DNA of 64,000 nt. It comes from Litoditis marina. Taxonomy: Eukaryota; Nematoda; Chromadorea; Rhabditida; Rhabditidae. Positions within the stretch are counted from its first letter, which is position 1, and each line of letters opens with the position of its first letter. A program made the position numbers and the translations under genes. The notes under the pieces were generated by a model. It worked only from the letters and a program-made list of their open reading frames with translations, searched no databases and was not told the origin of the DNA. Location: assembly GCA_964036275.1 (NCBI GenBank), contig OZ038437.1, positions 10,405,460 through 10,469,459 of the forward strand. Direction: 5' to 3'. Positions 12,481 to 25,080 of the stretch are shown here, in pieces.

Positions 12481-12753
12481 GTGATTCGATCCGAGAGAGT
12501 CAGTCATCAGTTTGTTTCACGCAACTCTCCTGTCTGGCCCGCTGTCAGCTTTTTGTGTTCTTTAATTCTGGAGTTTCGTTCACTCAGAGGCGAGGAGTAG
12601 TCTTTGTGGTCTTTTCCGTTGTCACCGTATTTGTTGTCGTGAGCTGAAATATTTCTTCAGAATGTTTCTTCGAGGTTTTAAATGTTATTAAAATATCTAC
12701 ATGTTAAATCATTTATTGTTTCACTCCGCGTCATTACGACGCGGTTTTCAACA

Positions 12754-12910
12754 TACATATGAGACGCTCCAATCCAAGTAATTTCGAAAATCGAGAAATC
12801 CCAGTGATTTCATGAAAATTTTAAGAATAGACTTTTAACCATTGGAGAAAAACCACTATTTGAATTATTTTGGATTGGAAATCTGGTAGTCCCTATTCAT
12901 TTGAAGTTTA
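12754..12910 (+). mobile_element. Truncated copy of the 20598-21591 TIR element
   Basis: It begins CATATGAGACGCTCCAATCC, matching the terminus of the larger element. It shares its first ~150 bp, including AGTGATTTCATGAAA and GGTAGTCCCTATT, and then loses similarity. The far end is missing. Confidence 0.75.
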
Positions 12911-13482
12911 AACTGGTAACATCGGAACGCTGTGTGTTGTATATGTAGCGTCAGATCCACCATTGTAGATCATTTTGACCATGCCCGCGGAAACCCGATA
13001 GCGTGCAAGAACTAAAACACTTCGAAACCAGAATTTGACTATATTTATATACAGTATACAGTGAGAACTTGATATATACAGATAGACAACAGATATTTCT
13101 GAATCAGAAACACAATCACATACAACAAGAAATAAACCGAGAAATGCAATCACAGCATATGAACTTGATTAAACGATATAGACACACATGAGAACATTCA
13201 ATAACTAATCACAATTGAACAGAATTATATAAATATACTAGGGTGATGGGAATAACTACTACACATAAAAATAGGCCACAACTAGTAGTGAGTTATAAAC
13301 AAGATAATTCACAGATTAGATTGACCTATGAGGATCCTGATACACGGACTAGTCTATTCGTAGTCATAGGGTACGAAGATATAGCTAAATCAGCGAAAAG
13401 AACTAAGCTCTATGAAATTTTTCCGCTGTATTTCGAATGAAAAATTCCAACTCACTGTATCATCGTTTTTTGTTCTTGTTCT
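12911..13482. other. AT-rich stretch without a supported gene
   Basis: A 65-codon open frame at 13243-13440 (+) has no clear splice partners, apart from a possible tiny exon at 13569-13586. I do not call it. The remainder is AT-rich with no repeats that I recognise. Confidence 0.4.
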
Positions 13483-16400
13483 CTAGCGTTCGAGAATTCT
13501 GTGATACAAAACCTGAAAAACATGAAATATAGAAATTGAAGATGTCGATTAGGATTTTTTTTTATTTTCAGCTGTATATCATGAACTTTGTAAGTTGGCC
13601 TCAACAAAATCGAAATTCGATCCTATTGGTTTCTGTTCGAATTTCGCGATTTCGAACTACCCAAAACTATTGCTTACCGTAGGGGTTCATGAAATCATTA
13701 ACTTTGGTGTTTCATACCGAAAAATTCTAATGTTACAGTTTTGACTCTTGAGATTTTCACAACTTTCTATAATCATGGCCACTATCAGTGAACTATGCGG
13801 TTTCCTATCATCAAGTGTTAAATCACAAAATAAGAAGCCAAGGTCAAGAGCAAAACACAAATGCTCCGCGCTCAAACTGCATATAGAACTGACCTGATCC
13901 CAGTCGAGTCTGAGCTGTTCCCAGTCGATTGGTGCCTGCTGGAAATCCAGCAGGTGCACTTCCCGCGCCACGGGTTCGTCTTCTGTCTGAAACTAAATTG
14001 TGTTTGACACTATGCGTATTAGTCAGAAGCGCAACGGTGAAAATTTTGTGAAACAAAGTCATGAGAAAAAAGTTTAGTAAAGAATATTACTAAGTTTCAC
14101 AACCGAATGAAACAATTTTCTTTTCTCTCAATGAAAACACACATTTTTGTATCAATTTGATGTAATAAAGCTCTAGCTATATTCGCAAAACTGAAAGTAA
14201 GCATTACTATTGGTTTGAGCAGTCTAATGACAATATACCGGTTTAAATTCCTCTCGAATATTTGCCCAGTTTAAAATGTTCAAACGCCTGAATAAGAATG
14301 AGCGACTGTCTCAGAAAGTTCTCAATTCCGGTTAGAGTGAATAGAAAACTGACTTCTTGCATGTCGATCTCCTGATACTGCTGGAAATTGGGAGGTACTG
14401 CATCCCACTCATGCCAAGGCACATACTCGTCCTCCGCCTAAACAGATGAGATGAGTGTACGTTCCACACTCAGCGTGGTCTTATTAGAAGCGGATCTGTG
14501 AGTGACCATTTCGATCTCACTTGAGAATAAGACGGTTCTCACTGTATGAGACAAATATGTGCTCAGTGAGTGGTGGCACTCTGAATCCTAAAACCATATT
14601 GAAATAGAAGTATTTCAATAAAACTATTTTAACCTCGACATGTTTTTTTTTTCAATTGAATGAAGCGAAGTACAGGTTTTATTCGCAAAAGTAAACGTGA
14701 AAGAAACCAAACATTTGATTGGTTTTGTTCACACTCTACCTGTTATGGCCTCAATTTAAGGATGCTTGAACTGGAATTGTGAAAAAAGCATTGAAACTGC
14801 CCTAAAAGTGTATACGCTTGAGTTGAATGAGAAACTTACTTCGTTCGAGCGATCGTCGGTTTCGAGGCCAAAGTCTGGCAACTCTAACGACAGCGCTGAC
14901 ACACTGTCATCTTCTGCCTGAAAAATAAACCAAATTAATTTATGTTGAACGCACAGTTAAGTAGTATTCGGAAGATTAGTCAGAGCAGTAGTGAACTATC
15001 ACTATTTTTTAGTGACCGCGTCAACCGCCCAGCAGTCATCAGCTGTTCACCGCCTTGAAACTATATACGGTCTACCGCCAAACGCCGCTTTTGGTTGAAT
15101 TTTAAAGGCAGCTCTTTCTTCAGCTTGATAGGGCACGGAATAGTATTATAAACTATCAACTCCATGAAAAAAACTATATTTATAGAACGTTGAATATGTT
15201 TTATGACCTTCTATCAACAACATTTCTTATGTTTTATGACCTTCTATCAACAAGACACAAAAAAGTTGATGCAAAACCGACAATGCAAAAACGATGTGCT
15301 GTTAGTAAATTCGAAAAGTTAGTGAATTAACACTAAACTGTCACAGAAAAATTACTGGATTGCCGCTAAACTATCACTAGAATGTTACCGAATCATCACT
15401 ATCATATCGACATTCTTTTGTATCGACATAATTATCGTATCGACACAAGTATCGACATTCTTTCCATGAAGGAGATGTCGATAGTTGAGTGATAATTTGG
15501 TGGTAGCAATAGCCTGTTTCCTGTGGTGAGTGACCATTTCCAATTTTTCGGTAACCGAGTTGAAGATCCCAATCTATATTTGAACAAAATGTGCTACTTT
15601 ATTTATAATTCAAGAAATCAATTCGGAAAGCAAAATCAACCTAAAAGTATCGATTGAGCTACGTATCATCTACACATTTCTACCGCTACTTTCCAAGTTA
15701 GCTCAACGTATAAACGCAGCCTAATGAAACTAGTAGATATTTTGTGAACTTGTTTTGGTAAACAGCGGTTGTTTAGTTGAATGTTGTGAGTAGTTACGTT
15801 TCAGTCTGATACGTTTTTTTGAGAACTAACCGGTTCCTCCTTTGGAAGTCGTCTGGGAGTGTCTCTCCATCTCACGGATGGGATGGCTCGGCTGGCTTCG
15901 GGATAGTCTTCCTCCATTAAAGTAAGTATTATTGGATAAATCAAGTTTAGTAATCAAAAGTTATTGAGAAATATTAAATATCTATAAGTTATTAATATGA
16001 TTAAGTGCAATATGTAAATTTGGGATATGGATAGTATGTACTTTCTTAAAGTTAAAAAAATATTAGGTCATGTTATTGATTAAGTAATCTAAACACCGTT
16101 TCGGCCTAATGACCAGTCCTCCTACAATTAATTGTTTTGAGACAGTTTCCAATTTAGCAGATATGGGAAGTCACATATTTTTCGACAGTAGAGTGACATC
16201 TTATCGAGATTAGAGATAGATTTCGTAAACCAAACTCTCGCGCGTAGCGTGATCACGTGTTTGAGATCTGGATTCCATTAAAAATTAAGAAAATCAGAAA
16301 TTTACTATTGCTTTGAGATCATCTAAAGGTTGCTTTTCTAGTTTCTTTTGAAATGTAGTATTTTGAATGTATTTTATTCTAATCGAAACTCTAATCCATA

Positions 16401-16729
16401 TCTTATCGGAACTTCTCAAGATCAGTGCATTCTCATTCACTCATGTCGTTAATTCACGACAACCGAAAAATCAGAAGTACAAAGCCGTTTGCGAACTTAT
16501 TCCACTTTTAGTTGTTTAATTGTTAAAGTTGTTTAAGTTGTTAGAGGTTGTTTAAACAACTGTTGTATGATGAAAGTTTTAATTGTGAATAATGAGAAGT
16601 TCAGACTTCCAGCTACTGAACTATATGCCCTGCTTCACAACCGCGCCTCACTCAAGAGAAAAACAGTGAAAATTTCATTGATGAATAATAACTCACCTCA
16701 GTCCTCACTTCAGCGATCCTGAACGACAT
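13483..16729 (-). CDS. Small acidic protein built from phase-0 exon modules
   Basis: I assemble six exons, every junction in phase 0: 16729-16697, 15911-15831, 14917-14840, 14437-14354, 13986-13894 and 13512-13483. The product would be 132 aa with no signal peptide or membrane segment. Four consecutive exons begin with an acidic ED motif (EDYPEA, AEDDSV, AEDEYV, TEDEPV). Exons 4 and 5 also share FQQ followed by an acidic/amphipathic tail, which suggests tandem exon duplication. The protein is rich in Asp, Glu, Trp and Pro and probably disordered. I do not recognise a family. Exon 2 has a weak acceptor (TAATGGAG); its ATG at 15917 could instead be a start. The last exon is short and least certain. 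Introns are 0.35-0.9 kb. Confidence 0.5.
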
Positions 16730-19700
16730 CTTTGTTGGGTACTGTAGAAAACTGAAAAAAAAACGATTGAATTCATTCAATCTTCTAAAACATAGCCTGA
16801 GAGACATCGGAAGTAAGCCTAAACTAATGAGAAAAACAAGCACGTAGACAGCACCGTTCATCAAAAGACATTTTAACCAACAAAACAAGCTTGCCTATAA
16901 ATTAACCAAGAGTTAGATCGGGAATCTGATCAAGGACATAATGGAACTAATTTTTCACATCAACAGTTCAAGCAGAATGGTATTAGAATGAATATATCGC
17001 AATAATTTATGATTAAGTAGATAAATATGCTCAATTTGATTGAAGTCTGACATTGTCTCAAGCTTGCCTGAAAAAAAACTGTTCATTCGTAGGTACAAAA
17101 CTATTTAGGTCAAAGTGCAGTATAGTTTGAACTTGAGACACGCTTGTAGATGCTTTTTTCAGTACTTTACAAAATAGTACTTTTCGAAAGACAATAGCTA
17201 AGAACATACTGGAAAACAGTTAACCAGAAACAATTGGTAACTACTAGTAATTTAAACCGTATTTTTCATAGTTGAGATACGTTATTTACTTCATTGCAAC
17301 CGTTTTTTCGAGAGGAAAAAATGGTTGGGAATGGGCTGAAAACCATTTTTCCTAAAGCGAAATGACCCGCAATCACCGTTTTCCTTGACATCTAGATAAG
17401 ATTGGTTTGCATCACGAGTGGGTGTAAACAACCAAAATATTGGTTGGGCACAAATAGTGCACAAGCGAGAATAACGAATTTTGAGTCAATGACACGAACT
17501 TTTGGCCTTTTCGAATTTATTCGAACGAAAAGTTCTGTAATACAACTGTAAGTGCGTCAGTAAAAACGGTAGAAGGGCTGAAGATAGCTTAGAAAACTTT
17601 CAGATTTGGAAAGTGCAGGGTTCAAAGAGAATGCACGACTAAAATGAAACTTTGTTTTCATTCAAACTGGAAATTTAAAATAAACTGACCTTCAACCTCA
17701 ATGAAGGAAACGTAAATCACTTATTTGGGTAGTATATATGACTATCTCCACACGAAATATGTTCGAATGACGTAAAATTATTGTAATATGATTCTGTAGA
17801 CTCAGCCCCACCCACTAGGTAATTGTCTCTTCAGTTTTTAAGTACTATTATTATCCCATTAGGTCTTCACCATCAACTAGGTGTGCGAGACACCACCTGT
17901 TCAGTTAACCTGTAACCTTAGGTAATTGTAAAATACTCCGTAATCGGCAATGTTTTATCTAGGTGTTACCCCGAGTTATCTTTGTACTGAATGGTAACGT
18001 TGAATGGGAAAGAGCACAGATGTGCGACACTACGAAAAGCACATTATGAAAGTTAAATGTTTTGAACTTAAAATTTGCTTCTAGTTTTTAACTTGAATCC
18101 ATTGATTTTTTGTTTAGTTCCAGTTCGGATATTTCAAAACAACTATTTAATTAGTATTCTACTTGACCGTTACAGGTTCCAAGTTGCCCATGCTCATGAT
18201 TTTTATTGATAAAAGGTACACTGATTGTCATTCACTCTGAGACTTGTTAAGTAACGATACAAGTTATTCAATCAGTTCCAACTCACTAAACTTTTTGGAA
18301 AGGTTTACTTTCTTGCATTGGATTCCGTTTCCTCACTACTGATGGTTGCTTGAAACAACACATCAAAATACAAACTTATTTTCAAACCATCCTATAATCT
18401 ACCACAACACAGTTAGAAACTAACGTAAAGAAGGTAAGACACCAGTAAATGAATTTACATGATACTGTTCAACTTTAGAGGTTGAGACAAACGTTTAATA
18501 TGGAAATGGAGAAAACTTAGTGATAGGCAAAAAATTACAGTTTTATGAGAGTGGATTAATGCATTACTGTAGAGGGTAGAAATTATCTAAACGGTCACTG
18601 CAATGCTGATATAACCTAGAACAAGAAGTACAATTTGAAGCGAGAATGAATTAGATATAGTTAATGCCCGCATTATCAATGTAGTTTGATCTCAATACTT
18701 GCTGTAGTACGAGAGTTTCGAAGAAAAATCAATAGGATCAATATACAAACAACGCAGGATACTGGATACGGTACAATATACCGTGTAGGCCTTCTTTGGA
18801 AAAAGGCAATCCTACGCGGGGGCGATTGCCTTGCCCCAATGTATTCGGGATTCGGTCACAATGTATTTTCAGCCATATTCGACAATCAAGTTCCACTCAC
18901 ATCTGCGTCAATTTTCTGCGACCACTAAGGCCACAGACCTGCTAAGACATGTCTGTGTATGTCTACAGCCTCAGTGATCCTCATGCTCTCTCGATTTTGT
19001 ACACGCATGAAAAGCGGCTGGCCAATCGGCTGGAAACGGTCTGAGTACATTTTTGCATATCTTCGATAGAACTACAACTCAGTAATGTCTAGTGAAACAA
19101 TTTGGGCGGTTGCAAAAAACAAACAGTAGACGGAAAAGTACAGAATTTTCATCATTTCTTCGCTCAACCATTCCGGCAAGAATGATCAATCAGCTTCTCC
19201 AACATTATGAGCGGTTTCGGGCAAATGAGATTAAGCCAGTGGCTCTGCTGTTATCAATCTCTTCGTGTATATAAACACTAGGGGTGTTGATCAAGTTTAA
19301 AGTTTCGAGTTTTCGAGTTTTCAAGTTTTGAAAATTTTCGAATTTTCGAGTTTGGGCAAAAACCGAGTTTCAAAGTTTCGAGTTTGGCCTGACTCAAACA
19401 TGTTTGCGTTGTTCGAGTCGAGTTACAAATTTGACTTCACCTAACCTTATCCACACTCACAGCAACCCCAATGCCATAACTAGGGCCCGCCAAACGACTA
19501 GTTCAACCCCCCTATTCATTCTGGATACAATACTCAATTATTTAGAGGGTTACGGTAAATGTGAACTAGTTCCATGCAACAAAAAAGTCAATCAGTTATA
19601 ACAAAAAGCAATTATCTCTGGGGGCGGAGTTTGGATTTAACTGCTTTTTTGGCTGCGACGTTATTAGTGCAGGAGTTGTATTCCGTCTGCGAAGTAGTCT

Positions 19701-19922
19701 TATATACTACTTTTTTATTTTTCCAATTAAGACTCTATATACGAAGGTTGGTTGAATTTCCGAGTTCTCGTCGTTTAGTATAATCACATCTTTTGAATTG
19801 GTTTCTACAGTACGCAAAACTAAAGAGTTTGATTTTCCGGATTTGAAAAAAAGTACGTGACCGAAGACAACTTGAGGTATTTTCGATATCGGCGCTGTTA
19901 CCGGATCAATACTGTTATCGGA
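16730..19922. other. Gene-poor AT-rich stretch
   Basis: I find no supported gene in this 3.2 kb. About 17797-17955 is a dispersed repeat with a second copy at 23472-23630. About 19290-19400 is a low-complexity run of TTTCGAGTTT units. Short open frames at 18686 and 19092 lack recognisable motifs or convincing splice partners. Confidence 0.5.
17797..17955 (+). repeat. Dispersed ~160-bp repeat, copy 1
   Basis: It shares GACTCAGCCCCAYCC, CTAGGTGTGCGAGACACC and AAAATACTCCGTAATCGGC with 23472-23630 in the same orientation. No coding capacity is seen. Confidence 0.85.
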
Positions 19923-20336
19923 ATGGCGACCCGAGACCACATCAACCTGGCGTGAGTTTCAAAAATATTTACTTAGAAAAAGGTCGTTTTTCATTTTTGA
20001 GGTGGTATAATGAACAGGCGGTAATTTAACCTCAATTTCCAAGAATAAATGCGTGTAGACAAAACACGCTGTGTTTTGCTATGAATCATGTTGATGTTCA
20101 TTTTAACCGGCTGCTATGATGCGAATACATATTCCGGCAGGTCTACACTGAGTTACAGGGTGGACTCCCAGTTTCGCATGACGTGGCACCGTCCCCAGCC
20201 GAGTGTACCGAGACGTCAAAGAGAGGTCCGGCGCGGAACCATTCAGAACTACTTCCAAGAGCGGTGAGATTCTCAATACATACTATATTTTTACAGTAGA
20301 AACAAAATCTACTGTCGGTTATGGTTCTTTGAATAA
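19923..20336 (+). CDS. Possible small basic protein, three exons
   Basis: The candidate exons are 19923-19951, 20141-20263 and 20297-20336, giving about 64 aa with a basic middle (RRQREVRRG). Donor sites (GTGAGT, GTGAGA) and the TTTTTACAG acceptor are good. Two cautions apply. Intron 2 would be only 33 nt. The middle exon is also open in a second frame that joins the same upstream donor. I recognise no family. Confidence 0.3.
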
Positions 20337-20597
20337 TTTATCTGTAATTTGGATTGATTGAAAACACTAAATCGGTATAAGACTATGATTTTGTTCTGAT
20401 ACCCGCTTCGCAACTGCAAATAGAAAAGAAACCAACTAGGGAGAAAGCTAAGTTTATTATGAGACAAACTGTGTTCAGTTTTACTGTAAAACAAAGTCTT
20501 CGGCCAGAACAAGACTTATTTGAGTACGCACAAACGCAACCATATTAATTAACTAAACGAAAGTGAAAATAAATAACCATAAACGGTTTTGCAATTG

Positions 20598-21591
20598 TAT
20601 ATAAGACGCTCCTATCTGAATGGTTTCGGAAATCAGGAAATCCTAGTGATTTCATGAAATTTTTAAGATGAGACTTTTAACCATCGAAGAGTTATCACTT
20701 TTTTAAATTATTTCTGATTGGACATCGGGTAGTCCCTATTTGATTGAAGTTTTAACTAAAAATCAAACGATCGAATCGCTGTGTTCAGGAAATTGATTCA
20801 GGAAATTGAAAAAAAGTGTGTCACAAAAAATTGCAGTTTTCACAAATCTCTCAAAAATTTGTGTCACAATTTTTCACACTTCAATTTTTTGGGCACAATT
20901 TTTCACAGTTCAATTTTTTGGACACAATTTTTCACACCTACAATTATTGTGCCTCAATTTTTCACTTTTCCAAATATTGTACATGTTCCAGCGAGAGAGG
21001 TTATTACTGAACCACTAGCGCGATACTAATGTTTCCTACCATACCCCCCTGACTGCGCCGAATCTAGTGTTGGCGATAAGAGCAATGAGACGCAGAAAAA
21101 CGAGCACGCATCGAGAGCATCGCCCAATTAGAGAAAGAGACGCAGAGAAAGAACAGGCGAGACAGATCCGCAGGATTTGAAACCATAACAAATTACGGAT
21201 CATTGAGAGCTGTGTCAAAGAGTATCACGAGAGACATACGAAGTGCAAAGTACTTCTCTTTAGAGAAATAAATGTGTCACAATCTTTCACACTTCAATTT
21301 TTTGGGCACAATTTTTCACACTACAGTTTTTTGGGCACATTTTTTCACACTGTTTTCTACTGCGAAAACGTGTGTTATAATGTTCTAGAAGGAAAATAAT
21401 TGTGGCAGCGGATTTCGAAACTTACAAATATTTGTTAGTTTTATTTGCGCTTCAAATGAGAGTGACACAAGAATTAGATGAATTGGACAATTCAGAAAAA
21501 ATATCGGACAAGTCTGATGATGCACAATATTTTGAGGTTTTCCAAGAAATTATCTAAAATGGAAACCATTTAGATTGGAGCGTCTCATATA
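20598..21591. mobile_element. ~1-kb non-autonomous TIR element
   Basis: The ends are TATATAAGACGCTCC and its near-perfect inverted partner GGAGCGTCTCATATA. A flanking TA at each end would fit a Tc1/mariner-type TA target, but that is inference. The interior carries tandem units resembling CACAATTTTTCACACTTC at 20815-20975 and 21270-21350. No transposase is visible. A truncated copy is at 12754-12910. Confidence 0.7.
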
Positions 21592-22598
21592 AAAACTCGA
21601 CCCAATCATATATTCTGGGCACAAGTTCTAGGCATTTTTATGAGAATGCACGCTCATCTGACATTACAAAGATGGAGGTCCTATTTCAGATATAACCGTG
21701 TGCTGAAATATTCGCTCGGTCCAGTACTGCAACTGCAAACGGGAGGATACCTGCCGCTCGAACTTTTGGATGTTTTTTTGCATTAGAATGAGTGTGCTTG
21801 AATTTCGTTGTGAATATATTAGATATTCCCAACCTATACTGTTTTAACCTCTTGATTCCATTTTTCTCTGTGTCTAAGCTCTCGTAACATTCCTTTTTCT
21901 GGTATGCGTCATGCACTTTGCATGGCATACCATCGCACCGCCCCTTTATCCTTCAGTCGCTCTGTATGTGAGATTCAAATAAACCATCTATATTCAAACT
22001 CTTCTGTTCTATCTAGATAGCCCTTCAGGAAGAAATCCCTAAGGCCCTCCCGAGACTTGAACTGAAGTCCCTATCAGTAGGGCGCTCTGAATACAAAGAC
22101 CCTTCCGTGGGCGCACTCAACTACAAATAAACCCCGTAACTACGGGTAAAGACCTTACTGCAAAGGCTACATTCGACAAGGGGAAACTCTCACCAGGAAA
22201 CCCACATTCATTGTTTCACGCGAATTTGTGTCTTTTATCTGATGAATGCATGTATATGATATAATCCGAATAATAAAAGAACGCGTGAGGCCGATAACAT
22301 TTTGAATATACACACTTATATACAGCAAAATTGTTCTAGAAAATATGGACATTCAGAAAAAGGCGTGGTTCTTGATCAGTAGGGGTGGTCGATCTCAGTG
22401 TGGCGGGGGGGGGGGGGGGGGGCTTCCCATTGTTGAGCGGTAGTTTGAGTGGCGGGTTTGGTGTTCTGAAACATGTTGTTATAGAAAAATGTAAATAGGT
22501 AAAATATAGAGAATGGACTAATGACCAAATTTAGTAAAAAAAAATAACGAAAAGTATGAAAATATATTGAAAACCTGAGACACCTCGTTGCAACTCAC
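21592..22598. other. Gene-free stretch next to the polymerase fossil
   Basis: No supported gene. A weakly tRNA-like block lies near 22040-22115 (-). An uninterrupted run of about 18 G residues is at 22406-22423. The flanks are AT-rich. Confidence 0.5.
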
Positions 22599-23402
22599 CT
22601 TGACCGACAGCCGTACGGTAGCGTCGAGAAGTTCGGGAAAAATCGCAGCTTGTTCTGAACGGCCTGCAGACGTTTTCTGACCGTCTTGGTGATTACGATC
22701 CCGATCTTTTTGATGATCATACCCCTTTTTGTCGTTACAACAACCTGCTCTTCTTCGGCAGCCAGAACACAAACCATTTCTTCCATCTTCTCAAAATTGA
22801 CCTTCTTCGCGGCTTCCGAATCCAGCGTGACGCCTTTGACTTAGATGGCGGTCTTCTGCTCTCCAGCCTCGTTGGACATGGTGTAGGAGTACACTTCCGG
22901 GGCTGCACTGATAAATCGCTCAACTTTGAACCCTTTCGGAATGCCAGAAGTCAGCATGCCTAGCCACTCTCCACAAAGATCCTCGAGGCCGGCTCGGCGA
23001 TGAAGATAACCGAACCTGTGTCACAGTACGAGTCGCCCTCCTGGAGTCGATGCAGTGTGCTCCACACACCGGGCGGTGGCGGTCGTGATGGCGGCGATGG
23101 CAACATTTGTGTACTGTCGCCTTCGCGGGTATTTCTTGCGACAGATGTACGTGATTATTACAGTTTATCGACAAAGAAAAGCCGGTGATGTCAATATCAA
23201 TCCTGTTGATGAGTTTTCTAAGGGCGTCGGCGTCTAGCGCGAGATATTTGACCATTGATTTGTCTGGTCGCTCCCCGGTCTCACCCCATGCTGAGTTAAG
23301 GGCCAGCTTGCTGACCGTCCGAAGCGGCAGAATTTCCGCCATCTTTGCGGGGTCGATTTTGATCCCGACGTTTTTCCGAACGTCGGTTACAAACTGCTCC
23401 TG
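22599..23402 (-). pseudogene. Polinton/Maverick family-B DNA polymerase remnant
   Basis: On the minus strand, spread over more than one frame, are motifs of the protein-primed family-B DNA polymerases of Polintons. In order they are: LALNSAWGETGERPDK (family LNSFWGKFGQR), an AAITTATAR block (family AAFTTAHAR), YCDTGSV (catalytic YxDTDS with the second Asp changed to Gly), EVYSYTMSN followed by VKGVTLDSEAAKKVNF, and a C-terminal STLPYG. At least two frameshifts and an in-frame stop separate these blocks, and a catalytic Asp is lost, so it is inactive. Splice-like sites bound it (TTTCAG before the first block, GTGAGT after the last). No other Polinton gene (integrase, protease, packaging ATPase, capsid) was recognised nearby. 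GC content is above that of the flanks. Confidence 0.8.
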
Positions 23403-23471
23403 AAATTGACAACAGTAAAAACGTGAGCCAGTAGTGTAAAAGACTGTAATTTTGTTTAAGAGTAACATAGT

Positions 23472-23630
23472 ATTGTAAACTCAGCCCCATCCTCTGGGTA
23501 ATTGTCTCCTCAGTTTATAAGTACTATTATTACCCAATTAAGTGTATGCCTTCCACTAGGTGTGCGAGACACCTCCTGTTCAGTTAACCTGTTATCTTCG
23601 GTAATTGTAAAATACTCCGTAATCGGCGGT
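23472..23630 (+). repeat. Dispersed ~160-bp repeat, copy 2
   Basis: Direct counterpart of 17797-17955, lying immediately upstream of the polymerase remnant relative to its transcription. Confidence 0.85.
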
Positions 23631-23683
23631 AAGAAGCGAAAGCTTTTTAAGTAAACAAGTTTTTAACTCGTACTGGAAGGGCG

Positions 23684-23793
23684 TATGACGTCAGATTAGA
23701 TTCGAAAGTCAGTACAACCTGAAGTTTCGAAAGATTCTGAGGGCAAAACGAATCTAAGAACTGTTGCCCTAACGAAAGACGATGTCTAGTAAG
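23684..23793 (+). pseudogene. Decayed duplicate of the exon at 24051
   Basis: It shares CCTGAAGTTTCGAAAGATTC and the following GTAAGT donor with 24051-24155. It has an early in-frame TAG after the first few codons. It appears to be a dead tandem copy of that first exon. Confidence 0.5.
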
Positions 23794-24050
23794 TGGTTCA
23801 AATCCACGAACAATCCTTCGTACGCGTAGTTATCAAAGAAAACATCACAAGTTCTCATAGATAAATTTAGAATCTCCTGAGAATAATAAGATGAAATATA
23901 GGACATCAAAGGAGAGAAAAACGATACCAGGTAATATTTTAATGGTGAAGACATTAGAGTCAGGTGAGACAAAAGTGGAAATAGTCCCTATAGATTAATA
24001 ATATTCTTTTTTTGCATGTAAACAAAACGATAACTCGTAAGGAGGGGCGT

Positions 24051-24449
24051 ATGACGTCCGATCAGAATTGCAGGAAGGTGAAACCTGAAGTTTCGAAAGA
24101 TTCTGAGGGCGAGACGATTCTGAAAACTGTTGCCCTCACGGAAGACATCTGTCTTGTAAGTGGTTCGAATCAACGAACAGGCTTCCGTACACATAGTTCT
24201 CAACAAAAAGTGTAATTAACTAATAGAGTAAGTATCATAGTTAGGAAACCAGCTTCGTAAGCCTAACTAACACAGTGAAAATAAAACACACAGAACAATC
24301 AAGACGAGAGAGAAGAAGGCCAATCAACGGGCCAGGAGCTACGAGGAAAATACCGTACCTCAACAATGGTCAGGCCCGTACGCAACTCCCCTATCGGTGT
24401 CACCACGGGAGACGTTTTTTCGAGAAAGCGAGGCAAGTTAGAGGTATAA
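24051..24449 (+). CDS. Possible two-exon small charged protein
   Basis: Exon 1 (24051-24155) and exon 2 (24294-24449) join in phase 0 and would give 86 aa: an acidic/basic N-terminal part (KVKPEVSKDSEGE) and a basic C-terminal part ending RKRGKLEV. The donor (GTAAGT) is good; the acceptor (ACACACAG) is acceptable. Exon 1 has a decayed duplicate 360 bp upstream. Exon 2 is open in all three frames for most of its length, so coding evidence is weak. No family recognised. Confidence 0.3.
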
Positions 24450-25080
24450 AAGTGTACATTTTTGATAATTGCTTTTTTTTTGCCAAAAGGCCAGAGGATG
24501 AACCTTTAGGTCAAAATTAGAACGGCACAATTTCTGTAACTCAAGCATAAACACGACCAGCTAATAATCACAAATACATTTAGGATCTCACTAATTCTTA
24601 GCCCCTTACAGGCTACACTAATAGACAAAAGCATAATTTTTCGAATTTTGTCTCTTTAATAAAGAATAGAACGAACATATCAAAATAGACTTTTAACATT
24701 TTTCCGAAGAATTAAATAAAACAACTTCATATCATTAACCAATTTTTTTTTCAGCAACCAACTGTTTCAGATGACACACAGACAACACAATAATTTATTC
24801 ACCACCATAAAAATAACACAAAATTTGGAGAACAGAGTAGGAATGTTAGCCAATAGTACTTCAGGAAAATGAATAAACGAAACAGAACTAACTTAGTAGG
24901 CGGACAAAATGTGCAAACAATACACTAATTAGAGAAAAGGCAAGATAGGGATAACACCAGCATTAGGAGGACACCACAAAGAAGAGCTGTGGAGCACAAC
25001 GTTTAACCTCATTTTGTCAACAATAACTTGCCGCAGAGAAGAACCGAGAAAACTGGCACACTGGTCAAAACCATAAAGAT
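24450..25080. other. AT-rich stretch, nothing recognised
   Basis: No gene, repeat or RNA signature was supported here on either strand. Confidence 0.4.

Noticed and set aside
13243..13440. 65-codon open frame (+)
   Set aside because: AT-rich with no convincing partner exons. Could be an exon, but unsupported.
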